Below are positions 9,701 to 19,650 of a stretch of DNA of 32,247 nucleotides, one piece after another. The stretch covers positions 1-32,247 of the forward strand of contig JALTKP010000310.1 in assembly GCA_027078075.1 (NCBI GenBank), in the 5' to 3' direction. Source of the DNA: Gammaproteobacteria bacterium (GTDB taxonomy: Bacteria > Pseudomonadota > Gammaproteobacteria > AKS1). Position 1 is the first letter of the stretch, and each line of letters begins with the position of its first letter. A program made the position numbers and the translations under genes. The notes beneath the pieces are model-generated. The model was not told the DNA's origin and did no database searches. It saw only the letters and a program-made list of their open reading frames with translations.

Positions 9701-10201
9701 TTATTTTTTACAATATGATTTTACTGCCTCTTGAGCACGTTTTAAATTTGCAGCACGTTCATCATCAGTAAGGTAACGCACAGAACCATCTTCATCGGTA
9801 TATCGTACACGCACCTTTGTTTGTAACAAATTAAGATTCTTTTTGGCTTTGTCGCAATTCTTTTTATATTCTGCTTTCTTCGCTGCTTTTTTGTCGGCTT
9901 CTTTTTTTGCTTTATTAGTTTCTTCCTGACGTTTATTAAAGTTTTCTAAGCGCTTATCAAATTCACCTTTCGCTTTCACCGGATCAACTGCAGGCTTTGA
10001 GGGGGGCTTTATGGTTTTAAAATCGCCATTGGGAGGAGGCGTTGCCGTGTATTGAGTTACACCACTTTCATCTACCCATTTGTACATTTTAGCTGATGCG
10101 ATATTTGCCACAGCGAAATTACCTAGGAGAAAAAGCAAAGACAGTAGAGTTGTTAAGGTATTACGCATGAATCGACTCCTTAATTCTTGGTTTTTAGACA
10201 C
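9701..10201 (-). CDS. DUF4124 domain-containing protein
   Basis: Signal peptide; KMYKWVDESGVTQYTATPPPNGD, then a Lys-rich coiled region. Start probably at MRNTLTTLL. Confidence 0.75.
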   Translation of the reverse strand: MSKNQELRSRFMRNTLTTLLSLLFLLGNFAVANIASAKMYKWVDESGVTQYTATPPPNGDFKTIKPPSKPAVDPVKAKGEFDKRLENFNKRQEETNKAKKEADKKAAKKAEYKKNCDKAKKNLNLLQTKVRVRYTDEDGSVRYLTDDERAANLKRAQEAVKSYCKK

Positions 10202-10485
10202 TATAGCGCGAAAATGGTTTGCTGTTTTAGAACTAGTTACGATTTTTTGATCTATTTAGTTAAAAATCAACGTTTTTTCAATACGATACTTGACCCGACG
10301 CGCCATTATAAGTATTTTCTCATATTGGCTCGGAATACCTGTAGTGCTCGATTTTAGAGCAATTTTCAGCCTTTAATTTAGAAATTTGGTTGACCTAGGG
10401 TATTTACTTATCAGGTCGACAGGGTCGCTATGACGCTGTTGAGCTATGTTGTTGATAAAAAAGAATTTATTTGGAGATTGTGAAC

Positions 10486-12198
10486 GTGGAATTGAACGGT
10501 GCCGAAATACTCATTCGTTTCCTGAAGGACGAGGGCGTAGAACACGTCTTTGGTTACCCAGGTGGCGCGGTACTCTATATATATGATGAGTTATTCAAAC
10601 AAGAAGATGTGAAGCATATTCTTGTTCGTCACGAGCAGGGTGCAACGCATGCTGCCGATGGTTATGCACGTTCGACAGGCAAGCCGGGTGTTGTTCTCGT
10701 GACATCTGGTCCAGGTGCAACGAATGCCGTAACCGGTATTGCAACGGCCTACATGGATTCGATTCCAATGGTGATTATCACCGGTCAGGTTAATACTTGG
10801 GCAATTGGTTCGGATGCGTTTCAAGAAGTCGATGCAGTGGGTATCACTCGTCCCTGTGTAAAACACAATTTCCTTGTTAAAGATGTTAAAGATTTAGCAG
10901 AAACGTTGAAGAAAGCATTTTACGTTGCAACCACAGGGCGACCTGGTCCGGTTGTGGTTGATGTACCGAAAGATGTCACTATGGCAACAACGGAATACAC
11001 ATTTCCAGAAACGGTTGAGATGCGTTCTTATAATCCAGTTGTCAAAGGTCATCCAAAACAAATTAAGAAAGCCGCAGAATTATTACTCGCAGCGAAACGT
11101 CCAATGATCTATGCCGGTGGTGGCGTGATATTAGGCGAAGGTTCAAAAGAGCTAATTGATTTTACTCGTAGCTTGGGTGCGCCTGTTACAAATACATTAA
11201 TGGCATTAGGCGCTTATCCTGCAACCGATGAACAGTTTGTGGGCATGTTGGGTATGCACGGTACTTATGAAGCCAACATGGCAATGCATAATTGCGATGT
11301 ATTGATTTCAGTTGGTGCGCGTTTTGATGATCGTGTTGTTGGCCAGATAGAACAGTTCTGTCCGGAAGCAACTATTATCCATATTGATATCGATCCGGCC
11401 TCTATTTCTAAGAGTGTCGTTGTTGATGTACCCATTGTTGGGGATGTTGCAACAGTACTTAAAGACATGATTGCAATTGTGAAAGAGGGTAAGTGTAGTC
11501 AAGACGAAAAGGCACTTAAATCTTGGTGGAATCAAATCACTGAATGGCGTGGCGTTAACTGCTTAAACTACGATCGCCATAGTGCTTTAATTAAACCTCA
11601 GTTCGCTATTGAAAAATTATATGAAGTCACTAATGGTGAAGCTTATGTCGCATCTGATGTAGGTCAGCATCAAATGTGGGCAGCACAATTTTATAAGTTT
11701 GATGAGCCTCGTCGTTGGATTAACTCTGGTGGCTTAGGGACAATGGGCTTTGGTTTGCCTGCTGCTATTGGTGTGCAATTGGCACATCCGGATGCAACCG
11801 TTGCGTGTGTAACAGGTGATGCAAGTATTCAAATGTGTATTCAGGAACTGGGTACAGCATTGCAATACAACACGCCGGTTAAAATCATTAGTTTGAATAA
11901 CCGATATATGGGCATGGTTCGTCAGTGGCAAGAATTCTTTTATGAGTCACGTTACTCACAATCTTATATGGAAACCATTCCTGATTTTGTGAAATTAGCA
12001 GAATCGTACGGACATGTTGGTATGCGTATTGAAAAACCGGAAGATCTAGAAGGTGCTATGAAAGAAGCCTTTGCTATGAAAGATCGTTTGGTGTTCATGG
12101 ATATTATTACGGATCAAACTGAAAACGTTTACCCTATGATTGCCGCAGGTAAAGGGCATCATGAAATGCACCTTTCACCAGAGAGGGAGCTAGCCTGA
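10486..12198 (+). CDS. ilvB: Acetolactate synthase large subunit
   Basis: MELNGAEILIRFLKDEGVEHVFGYPGGAVLYIYDEL through a TPP-binding domain (GDASIQMCIQELGTALQYNTPVKIISLNN). GTG start at 10486 preferred over the TTG at 10471, because GGAG is properly spaced from it and the N-terminus matches family starts. Confidence 0.95.
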   Translation: MELNGAEILIRFLKDEGVEHVFGYPGGAVLYIYDELFKQEDVKHILVRHEQGATHAADGYARSTGKPGVVLVTSGPGATNAVTGIATAYMDSIPMVIITGQVNTWAIGSDAFQEVDAVGITRPCVKHNFLVKDVKDLAETLKKAFYVATTGRPGPVVVDVPKDVTMATTEYTFPETVEMRSYNPVVKGHPKQIKKAAELLLAAKRPMIYAGGGVILGEGSKELIDFTRSLGAPVTNTLMALGAYPATDEQFVGMLGMHGTYEANMAMHNCDVLISVGARFDDRVVGQIEQFCPEATIIHIDIDPASISKSVVVDVPIVGDVATVLKDMIAIVKEGKCSQDEKALKSWWNQITEWRGVNCLNYDRHSALIKPQFAIEKLYEVTNGEAYVASDVGQHQMWAAQFYKFDEPRRWINSGGLGTMGFGLPAAIGVQLAHPDATVACVTGDASIQMCIQELGTALQYNTPVKIISLNNRYMGMVRQWQEFFYESRYSQSYMETIPDFVKLAESYGHVGMRIEKPEDLEGAMKEAFAMKDRLVFMDIITDQTENVYPMIAAGKGHHEMHLSPERELA

Positions 12199-12692
12199 TG
12201 CGACATATTATTTCTGTATTACTTGAAAATGAATCAGGTGCGCTATCCCGCGTTGCAGGGCTTTTTTCGGCACGTGGTTACAACATTGAATCATTAACAG
12301 TTGCACCTACTGAAGATAGTTCTTTATCGCGTATGACGTTAGTCACTGAAGGCTCAGAGCAAATAATTGAACAAATCACTAAGCAACTAAATAAATTAGT
12401 TGATGTAGTAAAATTATTAGACCTTACCGAAGGTGCGCATATTGAACGTGAGATGATGCTGATTAAAGTAACCGCTGAAGGTGTTGATGTACGTGAAGAA
12501 ATTAAACGCCTTATCGATATCTTCCGTGGCCGCATTATTGATGTTACAGATACTACTTATACATTGGAGTTAACCGGTACGGGAAGTAAGTTGGATGCAT
12601 TTATTGAAGCACTTGGAAGCACAACGATTTTAGAAACTGTACGATCAGGCGTGTCAGGTATTGCGCGCGGAGCAAAGAGCTTGCATGTGTAA
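12198..12692 (+). CDS. ilvH: Acetolactate synthase small (regulatory) subunit
   Basis: MRHIISVLLENESGALSRVAGLFSARGYNIESLTVAPTED (ACT domain). Coding region overlaps the end of ilvB. Confidence 0.96.
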   Translation: MRHIISVLLENESGALSRVAGLFSARGYNIESLTVAPTEDSSLSRMTLVTEGSEQIIEQITKQLNKLVDVVKLLDLTEGAHIEREMMLIKVTAEGVDVREEIKRLIDIFRGRIIDVTDTTYTLELTGTGSKLDAFIEALGSTTILETVRSGVSGIARGAKSLHV

Positions 12693-13775
<1,083 letters not shown>

Positions 13776-13796
13776 TTGTCTGAGTAATACATAAAC

Positions 13797-13826
13797 AATG
13801 CGGTCTTTATGACCGCATTTGTTTTT
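13797..13826 (+). terminator. Intrinsic terminator after ilvC
   Basis: AATGCGGTC-TTTAT-GACCGCATT stem followed by TGTTTTT. Confidence 0.8.
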
Positions 13827-13843
13827 GCAGGTTAACGAATATT

Positions 13844-14479
13844 ATGGCACTAACAAATCGACATCAATTAATCGCTAGCGAAGGGCATGTATTTATTACC
13901 CTGAGTATCGTTGTCGTTAGCGTTGTTGGTTATAAGCTTGGTTGGCTTGAAACATCACTATTATGGTTAATTCCAGTGTTATTGATCTTTATGTTTCGAG
14001 ATCCAACACGCCATATTCCCCCCGAGCCTTTAGCTGTATTAAGCCCTGTTGATGCTGAAGTATTGGCAATTGAAGATACTCGTGATGGTTTTATTGATCG
14101 TAATGCAAAGAAGATTGTTCTCGGCATGGGGATTTTTGATATTTATTCAATACGCAGTCCTATTGAAGGCAAGGTCGTTCACCAATGGTATGTGGATAAG
14201 GAAACAGCTGTTTCTGATGCCCCACAGTTTGCACAATGGATTAAGACCGACGAAGATGATGATGTTCTACTTGCCATCTACCGAGGACGTGTCATGCCTA
14301 GACCTCGTTGTTATGTACAAATTGGTGAACGCTTGGGTCAGGGACAGCGCTGTGGTTTTATGAGTTTTGGTGCTCGTATCGAAGTGTATGTGCCAGATAC
14401 AGCACGTATTGATATAAAAGTAGGCCAGCGTTTGATCGCAGGAGAGCATCCTCTGGCACATTTCATACACCATCATTAA
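13844..14479 (+). CDS. Phosphatidylserine decarboxylase-like protein, probable pseudoenzyme
   Basis: FMFRDPTRHIPPEPLAVLSPVDAEVLAIE, MGIFDIYSIRSPIEGKVVHQWY and CGFMSFGARIEVYVP align by eye with short (Psd-A type) PSD motifs. The processing Ser and the conserved His are substituted. Confidence 0.75.
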   Translation: MALTNRHQLIASEGHVFITLSIVVVSVVGYKLGWLETSLLWLIPVLLIFMFRDPTRHIPPEPLAVLSPVDAEVLAIEDTRDGFIDRNAKKIVLGMGIFDIYSIRSPIEGKVVHQWYVDKETAVSDAPQFAQWIKTDEDDDVLLAIYRGRVMPRPRCYVQIGERLGQGQRCGFMSFGARIEVYVPDTARIDIKVGQRLIAGEHPLAHFIHHH

Positions 14480-14559
14480 TGATTCATTATTGTCCGAAAA
14501 GTCAGCAGATCAACACTTTCCTGCTATGATTTAGTTATTATAAAGATTAAGCTCACACT

Positions 14560-15321
14560 ATGACTGAACCAGAACAAATTCATAAGCAGCGTAGCAAAGG
14601 CATTTATTTGTTGCCTAACCTATTCACAACAGCCGGTCTATTTGCAGGCTTTTATGCCATTATTGCCGCAGTTGATGGGCATTTTGCGAATGCAGCCATC
14701 GCTATTTTTATTGCTTTAATCATGGACGGCATGGATGGTCGTGTTGCTCGTATGACTCACACCGAGAGTGATTTTGGTGCAGAATATGACAGTATGGCTG
14801 ACATGGTGTCATTCGGATTGGCACCGGCTCTTGTTATTCACCAGTGGGCACTGACTTCATGGGGTAAAATTGGCTGGTTGGCAGCATTTGTTTTTGCAGC
14901 TTGCGCCGCATTACGTTTAGCACGTTTTAATACACAAGTAGGCATTGCTGATAAACGTTATTTCCAAGGCTTAGCTAGTCCAGCCGCTGCATCATTGATT
15001 GCCGGTTTTGTTTGGTTGGGCGTTGATTTTGGTTGGGAAGGAACGGATAAAAGTTTGATTGCGATTGTGGTTAGTATCGGTGCAGGTATCTTGATGGTAA
15101 CTAATATCCGTTACCACAGTTTTAAACAATTTGATTTGCGTGGCAAAGTTCCTTTTATTGTTATTGTTGCTTTAATGCTGACCTTTGCCGTGATTTATTT
15201 ACACCCACCCGTCATGTTATTTGCTGGTTTCTTTATTTATGCGATTTCAGGGCCGATAATGGCAATTCTAAAATACAAAGAACGCCATCAAGATAAAAAT
15301 AAAACTGACAAAGCCGCGTAA
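14560..15321 (+). CDS. pssA: CDP-diacylglycerol--serine O-phosphatidyltransferase
   Basis: CDP-alcohol phosphatidyltransferase motif MDGMDGRVARMTHTESDFGAEYDSMADMVSFG; N-terminal YLLPNLFTTAGLFAGFYAI. Confidence 0.93.
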   Translation: MTEPEQIHKQRSKGIYLLPNLFTTAGLFAGFYAIIAAVDGHFANAAIAIFIALIMDGMDGRVARMTHTESDFGAEYDSMADMVSFGLAPALVIHQWALTSWGKIGWLAAFVFAACAALRLARFNTQVGIADKRYFQGLASPAAASLIAGFVWLGVDFGWEGTDKSLIAIVVSIGAGILMVTNIRYHSFKQFDLRGKVPFIVIVALMLTFAVIYLHPPVMLFAGFFIYAISGPIMAILKYKERHQDKNKTDKAA

Positions 15322-15323
15322 AT

Positions 15324-17357
15324 TTATAACCAATCTTTTTTGTTTGCAGCTACATGCATCAATGTAGCAATAATACGTTTATCATAAATCGTACCAGACT
15401 CGTTGTAGAGTTGGTCTAAAATTTCTTGGTTTGATAGAGGCTCTCGGTAAGCGCGTGGGCTCTGCATAGCGACGAAGGCATTGGCGACAGCCAAAATACG
15501 TGCTGTGATTAATATTTTGTCACCACTGATGCCACCTGGGTAACCACTACCATCAATATGTTCATTCTTCTGAGCAATGGTTTCCAGTACAGGTCCATCG
15601 AATTCTAAATCAATTAATATATTTGATGTTTGAGTAATGGTTGTTTGCAACGTATCACGTTCTTCATCAGTCAGTTCGGTGGTTTTTTCTAATATATCTC
15701 TAGGAATAAATAATTTCCCAATATTAGCTAAGCATGCAGCCAGTTCAAGTGTTTCAATTTCTGTTTTTGAGAGATTAATTTCTTGTGCTATCGACCGAGC
15801 AAGTTTAGTTGTTTTTTGTGAATGATTCGCACTGTCAGGGACATAACTATCTATTACATGTGTTAATGTTTGCACAAGGTGCTTCATTAAGCGCTTATGT
15901 TTGTCTTCGGCATTTCTCAATTCAGTAATATCATGAAGCACAACTAAAGTGTTGTATTCGTTAATTGGGAAAAAACTACAGTGATAGGTTTTAGTGAGGT
16001 TGTTAAAGGTTAGTTCACTAACTACTACAACAGTACGATTATTGTTATGAGCATCTGCAACAAATTTTTGTATTAATTTTCCTGTTTCATATCCAAAACT
16101 TTCAGTAAGTCCTTTGTCGATGAGGTTATCAGGTGTTAGGTTATAAATTGATGCAATAGGAAGATTTGAAAACTGGATACACATTTTTTTATCAATGATT
16201 AAAATAAAATCACCAATATTATTGGTAACTGTTTGCAGCGCTTCTTTTTGTTGTGTTAGTAATGCTGATTTTTCATTTAGTGCGGCAGCATATTTCTGTG
16301 CATATAAGCTGGCACCATGTCTCCACGATGCAATAAGAATGAATAATAACGCAGCAAGACCAAGTGAAAATGAAATTATTAAGCTTTCACGGCGAGCATA
16401 AGATCCCTCTAACGCTTCTGCTGATGAAATGGTTTGTAATAACAGCCAATTTGTATCTTGTATTTCTCGGCTCATAAAAAGTATATCTTTGCCGGTATAG
16501 TTTTTTCGAATAGCAAAGGCGCCAGGATTATCTAGTGCATAGGCTGCAGCCAGATTGTTAACATCATGGGGTAACTTAAGAAACATGTTTTGATGGCTGT
16601 TATTCTTTTTGTTTAAATAAATAATAGAATTATGGTGCCTTCTAACAAGAAGCGTCTCGTCACTTTTAGTGCTAAAGATTTCTTTGTTTAGTAAGGGGTA
16701 AAGTTTATCGCTTAACGTTGTAATACCAATAATGCTGGCTGATGCCTTGTTATTATTAATGTTGTGGGCAGGAACAATAAAAGTAATAACTTGTTGTTTA
16801 TGCTGATCGAGATAAATGTCGCGGAGCTGTTTAGTTCCGGTTTTTACCGAAATCTTAGCTTTTTCTAAACTAAGCTTATCCAGTATTGGCATGCCTGGTG
16901 TGGCAACAATAACCTTGCCATCAGCAGATACGATTGCGATACCTGAGTGCCTAATAGTTGCTACATTTGCTTTTATTGGGCTGGGCGTAATTTTTTCAAC
17001 AAAGCCGCTGTTTTTTGCAGTTTGTATAAGTAAATTTTTAAGGTATGTGCGTTGCGCAAGTTGAACGCTAGTATAATCGCCGTTGTTGTTAGAAAGCTGG
17101 GTCAAGTAAAGTTGTAAAGACTGGTTATTAGCAAGCGATGTTAGCGTTTCATACTGTGATGACATCCAATCATTTAACAGATCTTCGCGTACATCCGCCA
17201 TTAATGATAAACGGTATTGCCAGTTTTGAATATCTCGTTCATATTCATTTGTGGATAGCTTATTAATTAAGCCAAGTCCAATAACAGTAATGGCAACAAG
17301 AATTATTAATGCTAACCATTTTGATAATTTAGTTTGTAATAGTGATACCGACTTCAT
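15324..17357 (-). CDS. Membrane sensor with Cache-like periplasmic region, PAS-like domain and degenerate HD-GYP domain
   Basis: Two TM helices flanking a roughly 300-aa extracytoplasmic region; a PAS-like region (NNIGDFILIIDKKMCIQFSN); C-terminal HIDGSGYPGGISGDKILITARILAVANAF recognisable as HD-GYP, with HD replaced by AN. Confidence 0.8.
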   Translation of the reverse strand: MKSVSLLQTKLSKWLALIILVAITVIGLGLINKLSTNEYERDIQNWQYRLSLMADVREDLLNDWMSSQYETLTSLANNQSLQLYLTQLSNNNGDYTSVQLAQRTYLKNLLIQTAKNSGFVEKITPSPIKANVATIRHSGIAIVSADGKVIVATPGMPILDKLSLEKAKISVKTGTKQLRDIYLDQHKQQVITFIVPAHNINNNKASASIIGITTLSDKLYPLLNKEIFSTKSDETLLVRRHHNSIIYLNKKNNSHQNMFLKLPHDVNNLAAAYALDNPGAFAIRKNYTGKDILFMSREIQDTNWLLLQTISSAEALEGSYARRESLIISFSLGLAALLFILIASWRHGASLYAQKYAAALNEKSALLTQQKEALQTVTNNIGDFILIIDKKMCIQFSNLPIASIYNLTPDNLIDKGLTESFGYETGKLIQKFVADAHNNNRTVVVVSELTFNNLTKTYHCSFFPINEYNTLVVLHDITELRNAEDKHKRLMKHLVQTLTHVIDSYVPDSANHSQKTTKLARSIAQEINLSKTEIETLELAACLANIGKLFIPRDILEKTTELTDEERDTLQTTITQTSNILIDLEFDGPVLETIAQKNEHIDGSGYPGGISGDKILITARILAVANAFVAMQSPRAYREPLSNQEILDQLYNESGTIYDKRIIATLMHVAANKKDWL

Positions 17358-17385
17358 AGGTACCTAATCCTTTGTTGTTATCGAG

Positions 17386-18060
17386 TTATGATGGTAAATG
17401 AATCCACCATTGCTTCTCATCTAGTGAATAGATGGGTATGTAGTGTAGAATGCTTTTATCTGACAATATCTCATCAACTTGATTATCTAAAATCAAAGTA
17501 TCACCGTCTAGGTAAACTGCAAGAATTGCATGAGGAATACCTAGATTAGTATCTTCCAAAATGACTATTCGGCTTTGCAAATTTCTATGCCCTAACCAGC
17601 GCAATGACAGTAGCTTAGTTATTGCATAGTCTTCACAATCGCCACCACGTTTTAGAAACTGTTTCGGTATTGCCCAATAATCGTCAAGATTATAATTATC
17701 GATATCTAGAATATATTCTTTTTTGTTGGCGTAGAGATTTATATTTTTTAATTGGGTTCGAGTATCTTGACCTTTTAATGTTTCAAGGTAGTTTAGCCAC
17801 TGTGTAAGGTGGCAACGATTGAATTCCTGACTGTTACAGTCACCTTCAGGGATATCTTCTTTGATGTGGCGATCCAGAACACTCAACCATTGAGGGAATA
17901 TTTCTAATCCCGCTTGTTTGGTTTCTAGACTACCGAATAATCCAACTGCATATGCAAATGTTGGGGATAAACTCAAAATCAGTAAAATGCTTACAAAGCG
18001 TTTTATTTGTTTTATATGCGGGTTATTTTGTAAAAACTGCCCCAAAAGGTTCTCCAGCAC
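17386..18060 (-). CDS. LapG-like periplasmic transglutaminase-like cysteine protease (BTLCP family)
   Basis: Signal peptide; catalytic-type motifs RGGDCEDYAITKLLSLRWLG (Cys), IPHAILAVYLDGDTLILDNQVDEI (His, Asp). Confidence 0.85.
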   Translation of the reverse strand: MLENLLGQFLQNNPHIKQIKRFVSILLILSLSPTFAYAVGLFGSLETKQAGLEIFPQWLSVLDRHIKEDIPEGDCNSQEFNRCHLTQWLNYLETLKGQDTRTQLKNINLYANKKEYILDIDNYNLDDYWAIPKQFLKRGGDCEDYAITKLLSLRWLGHRNLQSRIVILEDTNLGIPHAILAVYLDGDTLILDNQVDEILSDKSILHYIPIYSLDEKQWWIHLPS

Positions 18061-18201
18061 ATTAAGTCTCTTATGTAATCAGTTGATATTAAGTGAATAT
18101 TCTCTAACAAGCTATTTATTAACAGAGATTGCTATAAATTTCTATCAAGTACGTAAGTAAAAACATCACCTAAATTATGGATTTTAAAAGAATTAATATC
18201 A

Positions 18202-18230
18202 TTGTATAAGCTAGGTGATATAGATAAAAT
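18202..18230 (+). promoter_or_regulatory. Candidate sigma70 promoter for the Slam-like operon
   Basis: TTGTAT, 17-nt spacer, TAAAAT. The spacer contains one arm of an ATCACCTA/TAGGTGAT inverted repeat. Confidence 0.4.
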
Positions 18231-18344
18231 GCTTATGTTTATTATCGAGTGGGGCGATGGTAGACAGCCTTTTGCATTGTCATATTTAAAATACTATCCC
18301 TGATTTTTGTGGTTTTAGAAGCATACAATAATAAGGTGGGAAGT

Positions 18345-19619
18345 ATGAAGTCTGGGTTACGCCACATTGGTTTATTTTTAGTAAGCACATCCTGTTTGTT
18401 TTCGGCACAAGCGTTAGCTGTTGATGCTGAAGCTGAATTTAAAAAGGCTATGGCGGAGAGAGAGAAAGGTAACCTTGATGAATCAATTGTTATCTTTCAG
18501 TCGATTCTAAGTCAGGAGCCAGCCTTACATCGCGCACGTTTAGAATTAGCCGTTGCTTATTATCGTTCAACTCGATTTGAAGAAGCTGAAAGTCAGGCAA
18601 AAAAAGTTCTTAATGAACCCAATACACCTCCTGCAGTACGGTTATCAATTATTGCGTTTCTTGCAAAAATAAAATCAGAACGTAAACGTTTTGAGAAAGT
18701 GGGGAGTACATACAGAACCTCTGTTTCAGCGGGTTATTTGCATGATACGAATGTTAATGTTGGTCCTAATTCCGATGTAATTAATCTGGGTACATCAACA
18801 TTACGTTTAGCAGCTGGTTCAACTCCACAGAGTGATGGCGCAATTACTTTAACAGGAACATTTAATTACAGTTACCAAACAGGCAAGGTTGTAAATGTTG
18901 GTGGTAAGTCTGCTGCAGTCTTGTGGCAATCTCAGGCATCTATTTATAGTAAGCAGTATCAAGAATTATCTGAGTTTAATCTCGATGTTGTTAGTGCTAG
19001 TACTGGTCTTGCTTTTGTTGCCCCAGGTTATTGGCGTAGCAACATTAGTTTGCAGCTTGACAGTATTGAATTGGGCAGTGATTCCTTAGCTTTTTATACC
19101 ACATTGTTACCAAGCGTTACGTGGCAACTTAATAAGACAACAGATTTATCTATTAATGGATCATTAGCAGATCGTGACTTCAAGCAAAGTAATGATCAGG
19201 GTCGTGATAGTTTTTATAAATCAGTGGGTGTGACCTTGGGTAAACGTTTAATGAAAGGTAAGGTCGCACTTCAAGCGGGTTTGACCTTCTTTAATGAAGA
19301 TGCAAAAAATGATCGTTTTAGTCGTGATGGTGCTAAGTTGTTTTTAGGTGCTAATTGGAACGCATGGAAAAATGGTTTGTTGTACGCGACCTTTAGCGAA
19401 CGTGATTCAAAACATGATGACCCTGAGCCACTGTTTAATGAAAAAAGAGATGAGCGTGAGACAAAATTCTTAGTGGGGTTTCGTCATCAGTTTTCCGGTG
19501 ACTATCTGAATAAGTGGGTACTAAAAGGTAGTTACAAGAATACAGATAATGCATCGAATATTGATATCTTTAAGTATGATCGTGAAGTAACGAGTGTCAC
19601 GTTTTCGAGAAGTTTTTAG
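18345..19619 (+). CDS. Slam-like (DUF560, surface lipoprotein assembly modifier / type XI secretion) outer membrane protein
   Basis: Signal peptide; N-terminal TPR region (LHRARLELAVAYYRSTRFEEAESQAKKVL); SAGYLHDTNVNVGP at the domain junction; C-terminal beta-barrel ending in Phe. ATG at 18345 with upstream GGTGGGA. Confidence 0.75.
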   Translation: MKSGLRHIGLFLVSTSCLFSAQALAVDAEAEFKKAMAEREKGNLDESIVIFQSILSQEPALHRARLELAVAYYRSTRFEEAESQAKKVLNEPNTPPAVRLSIIAFLAKIKSERKRFEKVGSTYRTSVSAGYLHDTNVNVGPNSDVINLGTSTLRLAAGSTPQSDGAITLTGTFNYSYQTGKVVNVGGKSAAVLWQSQASIYSKQYQELSEFNLDVVSASTGLAFVAPGYWRSNISLQLDSIELGSDSLAFYTTLLPSVTWQLNKTTDLSINGSLADRDFKQSNDQGRDSFYKSVGVTLGKRLMKGKVALQAGLTFFNEDAKNDRFSRDGAKLFLGANWNAWKNGLLYATFSERDSKHDDPEPLFNEKRDERETKFLVGFRHQFSGDYLNKWVLKGSYKNTDNASNIDIFKYDREVTSVTFSRSF

Positions 19620-19650
19620 ACGCCAGTAGGTTTAAGCGGGGGAGTAGATT

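Noticed and set aside
18061-18344. Possible c-di-GMP (GEMM) riboswitch in the lapG-like/slam-like intergenic region
   Set aside because: The region is AT-rich and shows no recognisable GEMM core or GNRA-receptor arrangement. Only an inverted repeat and a promoter-like sequence could be supported.
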